A DNA stretch of 64,000 nucleotides from contig CAZVUO010000005.1 of assembly GCA_964630235.1 (NCBI GenBank), positions 1 to 64,000 of the forward strand, written 5' to 3'. Within the stretch, counting starts at the first letter, position 1. Every line of letters starts with the position of its first letter. The notes under the pieces were generated by a model, which did no database searches, was not told the origin of the DNA, and saw only the letters and a program-made list of their open reading frames with translations. Of the stretch, positions 17,283 to 25,038 are shown piece after piece. The translations under genes were made by a program, and so were the position numbers. The stretch comes from JBFLYH01 sp964630235. GTDB taxonomy: Bacteria > Oederibacteriota > JAAXVQ01 > JAUVAV01.

Positions 17283-18475
17283 AGATTGCACAAGCCCTAA
17301 GCGCCATACGTCAAGGAAAAATGGTCGTCGTGGTGGATGACGCGGACCGGGAAAACGAAGGCGATCTGCTGATGGCCGCAGAAAAAGCAACGCCCCACTC
17401 CGTTAATTTCATGGCGCGATTTGGGAGGGGACTGATTTGCATGCCCATGACCGGGGAACAATTGGACCGGCTGAACCTGGGAGACATGGTCAGCGAGAAC
17501 ACCGATCGCCTGCGCACGGCTTTTACGGTATCCGTGGATGCCAAAGTGGGTGTTACCACTGGAATTTCGGCCCATGACCGGGCCCATACCATACGCTGCT
17601 TGATTGATCCAAAGACCCGGGCGACTGACTTAGTCAAACCTGGACATATATTTCCTTTGCGGGCGCGGGACGGGGGAGTATTAAGCCGGGCCGGGCATAC
17701 CGAGGCCGCCATTGACTTGGCCCGGCTCGCCGGGTTAACGCCTGCCGGCGTCATTTGCGAAATCATGAACGATGACGGTACCATGGCGCGTCTGCCCCAA
17801 TTGAGAAGGTTTGCCCGGCGCCATCGGCTGCAGATGATCACCATTGCGGATCTGATACGGTACCGCAGGCGAACCGAAAAAATGGTCGCCAGAGCCGCCC
17901 AGGCCAATCTTCAAACCAAGTGGGGTAACTTCAAGCTGATTGCTTATGAATCCATCGGAGAACCTGGGCCCCACTTAGCGCTGGTTAAAGGGGATGTGGA
18001 GAAAAAGGGCATGAAACTGCCCTTGGTACGAGTTCATTCCGAATGTCTTACCGGTGACATCCTGGGGTCAATGCGGTGCGACTGCGGAGACCAGCTGCAC
18101 AAGGCCATGCAGATGATCAACCAGTCAGGGTTAGGCGTTCTTTTATACATGCGGCAAGAAGGCCGTGGGATTGGTCTGGTAAACAAGCTTAAGGCGTATC
18201 ATTTGCAGGAGCATGGCTTGGATACCGTGGAGGCCAACGAAAGGCTTGGTTTTCCCCCGGACCTAAGGGATTATGGTACTGGTGCTCAAATTTTAGCGGA
18301 TCTGGGTTTAAAGCGTATCGCCTTGCTTACGAATAATCCCCGCAAAATTATCGGATTATCCGGATATGGGTTGGTCATTGCCAGACGTGTTCCTCTTCAA
18401 GTAAAATATAATGAAAGTAACATTAACTATATTAAAACCAAGAAAAAAAAGCTTGGTCATTATTTGGATATTTAG
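17276..18475 (+). CDS. ribBA: DHBP synthase / GTP cyclohydrolase II fusion RibBA
   Basis: 399 residues with a GTG start behind AAGGGGAAC. The N-terminal RibB domain carries DDADRENEGDL and RAGHTEAAIDL with NDDGTMA. The C-terminal RibA domain has the zinc cysteines in CLTGDILGSMRCDCG, then RQEGRGIGL and LTNNPRK. It provides both riboflavin precursors, from ribulose 5-phosphate and GTP. All key residues of both activities appear intact. Confidence 0.96.
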   Translation: MVKIAQALSAIRQGKMVVVVDDADRENEGDLLMAAEKATPHSVNFMARFGRGLICMPMTGEQLDRLNLGDMVSENTDRLRTAFTVSVDAKVGVTTGISAHDRAHTIRCLIDPKTRATDLVKPGHIFPLRARDGGVLSRAGHTEAAIDLARLAGLTPAGVICEIMNDDGTMARLPQLRRFARRHRLQMITIADLIRYRRRTEKMVARAAQANLQTKWGNFKLIAYESIGEPGPHLALVKGDVEKKGMKLPLVRVHSECLTGDILGSMRCDCGDQLHKAMQMINQSGLGVLLYMRQEGRGIGLVNKLKAYHLQEHGLDTVEANERLGFPPDLRDYGTGAQILADLGLKRIALLTNNPRKIIGLSGYGLVIARRVPLQVKYNESNINYIKTKKKKLGHYLDI

Positions 18476-18529
18476 TCGTGATTTGCCCTGCGGGCAGAGG
18501 GTAACGAAATCTATCTCTGGAGGATGCTA

Positions 18530-19003
18530 ATGAAAACGTACGAAGGAAAGTTAACGGTTAAAAACAAGAAGTTCTTCATCATCATCAGCCGGTTCAATGA
18601 GTTTATATCCAAAAAACTGTTGGATGGAGCCCTCGATGCCTTGCTGCGTCATGGTGCCGATGAAAGTGACGTTGAAATGGCTTGGGTTCCGGGAGCTTTC
18701 GAAGTGCCTTACTTAGCTAAAAAAGTTGCGGAAACCAAGCGTTATGATGCGATCATTTGCCTGGGCACGGTGATTCGCGGGAATACGCCTCATTTTAATT
18801 ATGTGGCCGCGGAGGCAGCCAAAGGAATCGCGCAGACGGCATTAGCTACAAATGTGCCAATTATTTTTGGTATTTTAACGACGGATTCGATCGAACAGGC
18901 GGTCGAGCGGGCTGGCACCAAGTCCGGGAATAAAGGCTTTGACGCCGCCGTGAGCGCGATTGAGATGGTCAACTTATACGGCGCGATCGAGAAGGGAGCA
19001 TAA
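18530..19003 (+). CDS. ribH: 6,7-dimethyl-8-ribityllumazine synthase
   Basis: 157 residues from the ATG at 18530. GGAGG (18519-18523) is 6 nt upstream, whereas the in-frame ATG at 18524 touches the SD. Motifs: ISRFNEFISKKLLDGA, WVPGAFEVP, GTVIRGNTPHFNYVA and GILTTDSIEQA. It condenses the RibD and RibBA products. It directly abuts nusB. Confidence 0.96.
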   Translation: MKTYEGKLTVKNKKFFIIISRFNEFISKKLLDGALDALLRHGADESDVEMAWVPGAFEVPYLAKKVAETKRYDAIICLGTVIRGNTPHFNYVAAEAAKGIAQTALATNVPIIFGILTTDSIEQAVERAGTKSGNKGFDAAVSAIEMVNLYGAIEKGA

Positions 19004-19432
19004 ATGGGTCGCAGGCGGCAAGCCCGGGAAATCGCATTTAAGATTATTTTTCAGATTGACCTGGGTAAATTAGATCCCGATGAGGTCATCCGGCATACGC
19101 TTTCCCCCTTGAAAGCCTCGCCAGAGGTTGTCTCCTACGTGGAGCGCTTGTCCAGGGGGGTCGTCGCGGCGCAAGCCCGGTTGGACCGCTTGCTGGCCCA
19201 GCGGGCGGAAAAATGGGAGCTCGAGCGGCTGTTGAGCGTGGACCGGAGTCTGCTCCGGCTGGCCGCGTATGAATTGCTCTACTGTCCCGAAGTACCTAAA
19301 AGCGTGGTGATCAATGAAGCGATCGAGCTGGCTAAAAAATACAGCGGCGCGGATTCGGGCGGATTTATCAACGCTTTACTGGATCAGTTGCCTTCTCCGG
19401 ACGGCGGACCATCCCCTTCTTCCGCGCCTTGA
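19004..19432 (+). CDS. nusB: Transcription antitermination factor NusB
   Basis: 142 residues. The stop of ribH and this start form TAAATG. The helical NusB fold shows RRQAREIAFKIIFQIDLG at the N-terminus and RSLLRLAAYELLY, PKSVVINEAIELAKKY and GFINALLD at the C-terminus. It acts with NusA, NusE and NusG in rRNA antitermination. ribH-nusB adjacency is widespread in bacteria. Confidence 0.95.
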   Translation: MGRRRQAREIAFKIIFQIDLGKLDPDEVIRHTLSPLKASPEVVSYVERLSRGVVAAQARLDRLLAQRAEKWELERLLSVDRSLLRLAAYELLYCPEVPKSVVINEAIELAKKYSGADSGGFINALLDQLPSPDGGPSPSSAP

Positions 19433-19449
19433 CGCGGTGGAGAATCCGC

Positions 19450-19478
19450 TTGACTTTCCAGGGGCCGGAAGGTAAGAT
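19450..19478 (+). promoter_or_regulatory. Promoter of the infC operon
   Basis: TTGACT (19450-19455), a 17-bp spacer and TAAGAT (19473-19478). Transcription would begin near 19485, giving a leader of about 205 nt before infC. Confidence 0.55.
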
Positions 19479-19484
19479 GTGCCG

Positions 19485-19690
19485 AAAATTGCCGCAGAAT
19501 ACTGCGCAAAGTAGAAGCATCCGCTTCTCGCCTGACGGCGCCCAAGGGTTGCCAGTCCGGGCTGAATGAAATTGAATTTATACTCGGCAAGGCGAAGCGG
19601 ATGAGTATGCCATCATCCGCTTTTTTTTATGCGCTTAGGAGTTGTTCCGCGGTGGACCGCGGATAACCGTTTACTCAAGGAGGTGGGATT
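19485..19690 (+). promoter_or_regulatory. infC leader with attenuator-like alternative pairings
   Basis: The leader holds a hairpin near 19489-19509, a second one at 19514-19527 (GAAGC/GCTTC) and an intrinsic terminator at 19595-19628. Bases 19518-19526 are exactly complementary to 19595-19603, the 5' arm of the terminator, so an antiterminator can form. Autoregulated infC-rpmI-rplT leaders are known in other bacteria (L20 or IF3). The effector here is not visible. Confidence 0.6.
19595..19628 (+). terminator. Intrinsic terminator inside the infC leader
   Basis: AGCGGATGA (19596-19604) pairs with TCATCCGCT (19613-19621) around an 8-nt loop, and a run of eight T follows (19621-19628). It lies about 60 nt upstream of the infC start, so it either ends the rib-nusB transcript, attenuates infC, or both. 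Confidence 0.85.
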
Positions 19691-19693
19691 ATT
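19677..19693 (+). promoter_or_regulatory. Strong SD and AUU start codon of infC
   Basis: AAGGAGG (19677-19683) is followed after 7 nt by ATT at 19691; a second ATT at 19688 is 4 nt away. No ATG, GTG or TTG is placed correctly for this SD, and translating from ATT gives the normal IF3 N-terminus. AUU is the known autoregulatory start of infC in E. coli. Confidence 0.8.
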
Positions 19694-20266
19694 ACGGAAC
19701 CACGCATTAACGAGGAAATCAGGGCCCGCGAAGTGCGCGTTGTCACCAGCGGGGGAGAACAACTGGGTGTAATGCCCCTGGCTGAGGCACTGCGCTTGTC
19801 GGAAGAACAAGGGCAGGATCTCGTCGAAGTGTCGCCAGACGCCAAGCCTCCGGTTTGCAAGATATTTGATTACGGAAAATTCCGGTTCGAGCAGAGCAAA
19901 CGGGAGAAGATGGCCAAAAAACGGCAACATACCATCCATATCAAGGAAATAAAATTCCGTCCCAAGATTGACACGCATGACTACCAGACCAAGCGCGGTC
20001 ATGTGGAACGGTTTTTGGATGAAGGCCATAAAGTCAAAGTGACGATTATGTACCGTGGCAGGGAAATGGACCACGTGGAGCTGGGGCGCAGGATTCTGGA
20101 TAAATTGATCAGCGATTTAGGCGATAAGGTTACGGTGGAATCCATGCCCCGGCTCGAGGGACGCAACATGGTCATGATGGTCGCGCCGACCCTCAAGCGG
20201 CCGGAACCAACCGCCAAGCCTGAAAAGAAAAAAAGCGAACTGACAAGCGGCGATCAGTCGCTTTAA
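19691..20266 (+). CDS. infC: Translation initiation factor IF-3
   Basis: About 191 residues, initiated at ATT (19691, or 19688). The next in-frame GTG, 19733, would remove the conserved EPRINEEIRAREVR segment and leaves the SD unused. The N-domain contains GEQLGVMPLAEALRLSEEQG and DLVEVSPDAKPPVCKI. The linker is basic, and the C-domain includes KIDTHDYQTK and VTIMYRGREM. IF-3 binds the 30S subunit and discriminates against non-AUG starts, which is why an AUU start gives feedback control. A charged tail (EKKKSELTSGDQ) follows. Confidence 0.95.
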   Translation: MTEPRINEEIRAREVRVVTSGGEQLGVMPLAEALRLSEEQGQDLVEVSPDAKPPVCKIFDYGKFRFEQSKREKMAKKRQHTIHIKEIKFRPKIDTHDYQTKRGHVERFLDEGHKVKVTIMYRGREMDHVELGRRILDKLISDLGDKVTVESMPRLEGRNMVMMVAPTLKRPEPTAKPEKKKSELTSGDQSL

Positions 20267-20316
20267 CGCCGGGATTCAGCGCCCGGTGGTTGATTACACG
20301 AGGAGATCCGAACAGC

Positions 20317-20511
20317 ATGCCTAAACTTAAAACCAAGAAAAAAGCGGCCAAACGGCTGCGCGTGACGAAGACCGGAAAAGTGTTGGGTAAGGCCACGGGG
20401 CGCCGGCACCTGTTGAGTGATAAGTCATCGAAAAAAATCCGGCAGATGCGGCGAAACTTGGAACTTACGGGCCGTCAGGCGCGCGTCGTCAAGACGTTGC
20501 TGCCGTATTGA
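20317..20511 (+). CDS. rpmI: 50S ribosomal protein L35
   Basis: 64 residues from the ATG at 20317, with AGGAG upstream. The typical basic N-terminus MPKLKTKKKAAKRL and the GRRHLL and KKIRQMRRN lines are present. An in-frame ATG at 20290 would add nine unrelated residues. It lies between infC and rplT, but is separated from rplT by an unusually long spacer. Confidence 0.95.
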   Translation: MPKLKTKKKAAKRLRVTKTGKVLGKATGRRHLLSDKSSKKIRQMRRNLELTGRQARVVKTLLPY

Positions 20512-20941
20512 AGCGCGGGTCCTTGTTGACGGCGGCTGGCGCCGGTGAGCCGCTCGGGTACTGACCGCATGGCGGAAGAACCCGCATGAGGCGGAATCCT
20601 GCCGATCGGTTTTTACCCCGCGATGCCAAAGGCCCCGGGTAGGTCCGGGGATGAAGGCGCAACCAGGCGATTCCCGCCGAGGACGCAGGGGCCAAGACCG
20701 GACAGGATGCGTCCCCTGCCGGGGAATTCCCTGAGATCAACCGTACCGACTTGGCCGACGAGGCGAGGTGGTTTTAGCGGCGCGCCGGGATTCGTTCGGG
20801 GTGCTGCACCGACAGAATTTCCACCTGGATTTGGGCCCTAAAAACCTGTCGGAATGTTAATCCGCAACCGGCCGCGAACGCGGGGTTGCTCGGCTGGCTG
20901 CCAGCCTATCTGGATTGAAGTCAAGAGGAGGATGATGTCAA
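20512..20941 (+). other. 430-nt GC-rich structured spacer between rpmI and rplT, candidate RNA element
   Basis: No convincing coding frame is present. Perfect stems are visible: 20515-20520/20580-20585 enclosing 20532-20537/20548-20553; 20633-20638/20645-20650; 20685-20691/20713-20719; 20809-20815/20846-20852; and 20892-20897/20901-20906. These genes are normally only tens of bases apart. I could not match it to RNase P RNA, tmRNA, SRP RNA or 6S RNA landmarks. The last 20 nt carry the rplT ribosome-binding site. Confidence 0.45.
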
Positions 20942-21301
20942 ATGGCTAGAGTCAAGGGGGGCGTTACCACGCGCGCCCGGAAAAAAAGACTGTTTAAGAA
21001 AACCAAGGGATACTGGGGCGCGAAAAAGAATCAAAACCGGCAAGGGCAGGAACAGGTCCGCCGCAGTCTTCGGTTCGCCACGCGTGATCGCCGGGCGCGC
21101 AAAAGGGAATTCCGGGCTTTGTGGATCGCCCGCATCAATGCCGCCGCGCGCGGGAACGGACTGACCTATTCCCAGTTTATCCGCGGGCTGAAAAACGCCG
21201 CCATTACGATTGACCGTAAAGTCCTGGCCGAATTAGCCGCGACCGACGCCAAAACCTTCGCGGAAATCGCCGCCGTGGCCAAACAAGCCTTGGCTGCCTG
21301 A
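20942..21301 (+). CDS. rplT: 50S ribosomal protein L20
   Basis: 119 residues of normal length. It begins MARVKGGVTTRARKKR, with GYWGAKKNQ and the RDRRARKREFRALWIARINAA core. It binds 23S rRNA early in assembly and in other bacteria represses its own operon through an mRNA leader. GAGGAGG lies at 20925-20931. The stop is followed at once by the SD of the next gene. Confidence 0.96.
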   Translation: MARVKGGVTTRARKKRLFKKTKGYWGAKKNQNRQGQEQVRRSLRFATRDRRARKREFRALWIARINAAARGNGLTYSQFIRGLKNAAITIDRKVLAELAATDAKTFAEIAAVAKQALAA

Positions 21302-21313
21302 GGAGGCCCGTCT

Positions 21314-22147
21314 CTGTCTGCCTTACCCCCCCTCTCCAAACGGCGGCTGGGCAAGATTCGCGCCCTGCACGCGAAGAAAATACGTCAGACCACTGGGTTG
21401 ACGCTGGTGGAGGGCGAACGGCTGGTGAACGAAACCCTGCGCAACGGGGTGAAGCTGGAATCCGTGGTGGCGACCGCCGAGGTATGGGCGCGGAGGATGG
21501 ACTTGGTGCATGCCTGTGCGGCGGCCGGCGTGCAGACCTTGGTGGCCACACTCAAGCAGTTTGAACAGATGTCCACGACCGAAACCCCCGCCGGGATGCT
21601 GGCGGTGGCGTTCCGGCCGGTGTGGCGGGAAGAACAGTTGTGGAAGAAAGCGAACGAGCCGAATTTTTTCGGCGCGCTGCTGGTCGCTTTGCAGGATCCC
21701 GGAAATTTTGGCACGTTGGTCAGGACCCTGGCCGCGGCTGGGGGCTCGGGGCTGTGGATCAGCGCGGGGAACACGGAGGCGGCTTCTCCCAAGGCGGTAC
21801 GCGCCTCCGCTGGTTTGATTTTTCATCTTCCGGCTGTATCCGATGCCGATCCCCTGAAGGTGATTCAGCGCTGCCGCGCCGCGGGTGTGCAGTGCCTGGC
21901 CGCGGTGCCGAGGCAGGGAAGACCCCATACTTCCCTGGATTTAACGCGCCCCTGTCTGCTGGTTTTAGGCGGAGAGGGTCCCGGGCTGTCTTCCGAAGTT
22001 ATGTCGGCCTGCGATCAGAACGTCCAGATCCCCATGCCCGGGGCGGTGGAATCCCTCAATGTGGCGACCGCCGGGGCGGTTTTAATGTTTGAAGTCGTGC
22101 GCCAGCGGCGTCTCGCGCAAGGCGCGGACCGGAGGGGCAAGACGTGA
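21314..22147 (+). CDS. SpoU/TrmH-family rRNA methyltransferase, probable CTG start
   Basis: About 277 residues. Motif 1 is LQDPGNFGTLVRTLAAAG, motif 2 is LVLGGEGPGLSSEV and motif 3 is IPMPGAVESLNVATA, forming the SPOUT knot that binds AdoMet. It probably 2'-O-methylates ribose in 23S rRNA or tRNA. No ATG, GTG or TTG exists in frame before a TTG at 21398, which would cut into the conserved VEGERLV region. CTG at 21314 has AGGAGG 7 nt upstream and restores the expected N-terminal substrate-binding segment. It overlaps pheS by four bases. Confidence 0.85.
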   Translation: MSALPPLSKRRLGKIRALHAKKIRQTTGLTLVEGERLVNETLRNGVKLESVVATAEVWARRMDLVHACAAAGVQTLVATLKQFEQMSTTETPAGMLAVAFRPVWREEQLWKKANEPNFFGALLVALQDPGNFGTLVRTLAAAGGSGLWISAGNTEAASPKAVRASAGLIFHLPAVSDADPLKVIQRCRAAGVQCLAAVPRQGRPHTSLDLTRPCLLVLGGEGPGLSSEVMSACDQNVQIPMPGAVESLNVATAGAVLMFEVVRQRRLAQGADRRGKT

Positions 22148-23157
22148 AGCAACAACTGGAAGAACTGGTGAGCCTGCAGCGCGAGGCGATCACCCAAACC
22201 GAGGATTTAAAAAATCTTGAAGACCTGCGGGTGCGGATCCTGGGCCGCAAGGGCGCGTTGACTGAATTACTGCATGGGTTGAAGGAGTTGCCCGCGGAGG
22301 AGCGGCGGGAAATGGGCCGGCTGGCCAACAGCGCCAAAGAAGAATTGACGCAATTGATCGAAGATAAGGCCCGGGCGCTGAAGCAGGCCAGTTGGACCGC
22401 AGATGAAAACATGCGTCCCGACCACACACTTCCTGGTCGGCCGGCTGAGCTCGGGAGAGCCCATATTCTCTGCCGGACCGCAGAAACCATAGAAGAGATT
22501 TTCAGCGGCATGGGTTTTTCGGTGGCAGAAGGCCCGGAGGTGGAGACCGATTATTACAATTTCCAAGCCATGAACTTTCCGGCTGACCATCCTTCGCGCG
22601 ACATGCACGATACCCTGTTTCTTTCGGAGCAAGTCCTGTTGAGGACCCATACCTCACCGGTCCAAATCCGTTATATGGAAAAGCATAAACCTCCGATTCG
22701 TGCGATTATGCCTGGCAAAACCTACCGCCATGACGACGATGCCACGCATTCTCCCATGTTTCATCAGGTGGAAGGGTTGATGGTGGACCGGGAGGTCTCG
22801 TTTGCGGATTTAAAGACGGTTCTGACTCTCTTTGTGCAGAGGATGTTCGGCCAGGATGCCCAATTGCGGTTTCGGCCGGGGTTTTTCCCCTTTACTGAAC
22901 CTTCCGCTGAAATTGACATGAGTTGCCACAAGTGCCTGGGGAAGGGCTGCTCGTTGTGCAAAGGGACGGGCTGGATCGAGATCCTGGGTGCCGGCATGGT
23001 GCATCCGCAGGTATTGCGCAATGGCGGGATCGATCCGGAACACTATACGGGGTTTGCTTTTGGCATGGGAGTGGAGCGTATTGCCATCCTTAAGCATGGT
23101 ATTGACAATATCCGCTATTTTTTCGAAAACGACCTGCGGTTTTTAAACCAGTTTTAA
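22144..23157 (+). CDS. pheS: Phenylalanyl-tRNA synthetase alpha subunit
   Basis: 337 residues with a GTG start overlapping the preceding stop (GTGA). An N-terminal coiled coil precedes the class II catalytic core, with GPEVETDYYNF, GKTYRHDDDATHSP, MFHQVEGLMVD and the motif 3 region FAFGMGVERIAILKHG. A zinc-knuckle-like insertion (CHKCLGKGCSLCKGTG) is seen in many PheS proteins. pheT does not follow: a minus-strand cvpA gene ends 10 bp away, so the beta subunit must be encoded elsewhere. Confidence 0.96.
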   Translation: MKQQLEELVSLQREAITQTEDLKNLEDLRVRILGRKGALTELLHGLKELPAEERREMGRLANSAKEELTQLIEDKARALKQASWTADENMRPDHTLPGRPAELGRAHILCRTAETIEEIFSGMGFSVAEGPEVETDYYNFQAMNFPADHPSRDMHDTLFLSEQVLLRTHTSPVQIRYMEKHKPPIRAIMPGKTYRHDDDATHSPMFHQVEGLMVDREVSFADLKTVLTLFVQRMFGQDAQLRFRPGFFPFTEPSAEIDMSCHKCLGKGCSLCKGTGWIEILGAGMVHPQVLRNGGIDPEHYTGFAFGMGVERIAILKHGIDNIRYFFENDLRFLNQF

Positions 23158-23167
23158 CCGGGACCCC

Positions 23168-23662
23168 TTAAGGGTTCAGCGTTTTTTCGAGCTGCGGAAC
23201 GGCGTCCAGCCCCTGTCGGATGAAGGGGCGGGCAATTTTGAGCAGGGGGGGAGCCAGGCGGGATTTTTCCACGATTTTAGAGCCTAAAGGTCTGGCGAAG
23301 TTGTCGAGCATCGTTACACCGGCCAAGAGCAACCCCAACATGACAAGGAAGGCCAAGAGGGCGCCCACGCCGCGGTCCAACCAAGCTAGTTGGATATGAT
23401 CGATGGACTTGGCCAGCGAGCTGAAGAAAACGGCCATGAGGATGGCCACGGCGGCAAAGAGGGTCAGCCACGCCAAGGGTCCTCCCAGCAGAGGGGAAAC
23501 GTGGCGGTAGAGATCCGCCAGCTGACCCTGGAAATGGTTGGCGGTCCAGATGCCTGCTGCCAAGGAGACGGTCAATCCCAGCAGGTTGAGCGCCCGGAAC
23601 TTCCAACCGAGCAACACGGCGAGGAGCAGCAGAATCATCATTAAGAGATCGAGTACATTCAT
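23168..23662 (-). CDS. CvpA-family membrane protein
   Basis: 164 residues from the ATG at 23662; an upstream ATG at 23701 overlaps the predicted promoter and adds Pro-rich residues. Four hydrophobic segments, with MNVLDLLMMILLLLAVLLGW at the start, fit the CvpA (colicin V production) family. The terminal line PQLEKTLNP is soluble. Only clear minus-strand gene in the window, converging on pheS with a 10-bp gap. Confidence 0.75.
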   Translation of the reverse strand: MNVLDLLMMILLLLAVLLGWKFRALNLLGLTVSLAAGIWTANHFQGQLADLYRHVSPLLGGPLAWLTLFAAVAILMAVFFSSLAKSIDHIQLAWLDRGVGALLAFLVMLGLLLAGVTMLDNFARPLGSKIVEKSRLAPPLLKIARPFIRQGLDAVPQLEKTLNP

Positions 23663-23691
23663 GAGCGCGGGTCCCGGGGATGATGGTGGCC

Positions 23692-23721
23692 ATGGTATCA
23701 TTGAGTGGGAAAGCCTGTCAA
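23692..23721 (-). promoter_or_regulatory. Promoter for the cvpA-like gene
   Basis: Read on the minus strand, TTGACA (23716-23721) and TACCAT (23692-23697) are 18 bp apart. This supports the translation start at 23662 rather than 23701. Confidence 0.45.
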
Positions 23722-23740
23722 GGCGCGCGGCATTTCAACC

Positions 23741-23769
23741 TTGTCAGGGGGCACAACCCGTAGGATAAT
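23741..23769 (+). promoter_or_regulatory. Promoter for the TPR gene
   Basis: TTGTCA (23741-23746), a 17-bp spacer and GATAAT (23764-23769). It is divergent from the minus-strand promoter; the two -35 boxes lie 20 bp apart. Confidence 0.5.
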
Positions 23770-23811
23770 GACGGCAATCATACCGCCCGGCGCGGGGGAA
23801 TAGGTTTGGCC

Positions 23812-24939
23812 ATGGATAGAGAAGAAAAGCGGGTTATTGTCAAGGTAGCCTACAATTACGTCCAGTTGGGGAAACTGGACCGGGCGCTGGAGGAGTACAA
23901 GAAACTCGTAACCATTGATCCCATGGATTTCCTGGTCCACAGCATGATGGCGGAAATCTACGTTAAAAAAGGCGAAAAAGAACAGGCGATCAGCGAGTTT
24001 TTAAAGGCTGGAAGCCTTCTGCAGGCCACGAATAACCTCGAAAAAGCGGTGCACGCTTACAATCACATCCTCAAACTCGACCCCGCTCACGCGGAAGCGC
24101 AGGCCAAGATCGGGGAAATTGTGCGCACCCGGCTGGTGGAAATTGACGATCTGATGCGGCGAGGTTTTGTCGCCAATGCCGTGGAGATGTGCGAACGTTT
24201 ACTGCAGCGGCTGCCGCAGCATCCGGAATTGGAGAAAAAGCTGGAAGAAATCGAGCGGGCGGGGAACGCCGGCGCCAGGGTCTCCGAGGTCAAGGCCGAC
24301 GAGAACGCGAACCGGGAAATGTTCGCCAACCTGATGCTGATGGCCCAGCAGTATGAAAAACAGGAATCCTGGGAAGAAGCCGTGGAGGCCTATATCACCG
24401 TCCTGCGTCTGCAGCCCAAGAACGAGCAGGTGCAGGAGCGGCTGCGGGAAATTTACCGGCACTTGTCCCGCACGGATAAGTCGCGGGCGATATGGGATCG
24501 CATCAGCGCCGAACGCCTGCAGAACGTGGAAAAAGCCAAACAGATGGCCAAAACCCAGGATAAACCCCAGGCGGAATCCGCGGTGGCCCGCTTGATGAAC
24601 CGGATCGCCCAGGAGAGCGGGACACCGTCCAAAGCGCAGCCGGCGCAGGATTTGGACCGCCTGCGCCAGCAGGCCGAGGAGAAGCTTCGCCTGGCGGTCC
24701 AGGACCGGCGCGAACGGGAGCGGCAGAAGGCCATGCCCGCGGAAGAGTCCTCCGCGCACCGGGCGGAAGCTGAACAAGAGTCCAATGTGCAGCTTCTGCT
24801 CACCCAGGCGCAAATGTACGTGCAGCAAAATTTATTGGCGGATGCCATGCGGCTGGCCCAGAACATCCTGGAACAGGATCCGCAGAATAAAGATGTCCGG
24901 GGCATTCTGTTGCAGATTTTTCAGAAGAAGAACCTTTAA
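23812..24939 (+). CDS. Cytoplasmic TPR protein
   Basis: 375 residues from the ATG at 23812; a TTG at 23806 is an alternative. There is no signal peptide. The N-terminal third has three TPR units (YNYVQLGKLDRALEEYKKL, AEIYVKKGEKEQAISEFLKA, NLEKAVHAYNHIL). A charged linker follows, with further TPR units near residues 170-210 and 320-370. A Glu/Arg-rich coiled stretch lies near residues 270-320. Function is unknown; it may act as a scaffold. It precedes uvrB by about 100 bp. Confidence 0.75.
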   Translation: MDREEKRVIVKVAYNYVQLGKLDRALEEYKKLVTIDPMDFLVHSMMAEIYVKKGEKEQAISEFLKAGSLLQATNNLEKAVHAYNHILKLDPAHAEAQAKIGEIVRTRLVEIDDLMRRGFVANAVEMCERLLQRLPQHPELEKKLEEIERAGNAGARVSEVKADENANREMFANLMLMAQQYEKQESWEEAVEAYITVLRLQPKNEQVQERLREIYRHLSRTDKSRAIWDRISAERLQNVEKAKQMAKTQDKPQAESAVARLMNRIAQESGTPSKAQPAQDLDRLRQQAEEKLRLAVQDRRERERQKAMPAEESSAHRAEAEQESNVQLLLTQAQMYVQQNLLADAMRLAQNILEQDPQNKDVRGILLQIFQKKNL

Positions 24940-25038
24940 CCTGCCGCCTGCAATCCCGAAAAGGTGCGGTTATTTCGGGGCGGCCCCCTCCGCGTTTTTT
25001 CCCGAGCATGGATCCGACCGACGCCTGCAGGGTGGTGG

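Noticed and set aside
20623..20841. 72-codon open frame in the rpmI-rplT spacer
   Set aside because: Pro/Arg/Gly-rich composition, no SD, no domain; the segment is better explained as structured RNA.
20512..20941. RNase P RNA, tmRNA, SRP RNA or 6S RNA in the rpmI-rplT spacer
   Set aside because: The conserved core sequences of these RNAs (such as the RNase P GAAAGUCC and ACAGAAA boxes in the right order) could not be found by eye.
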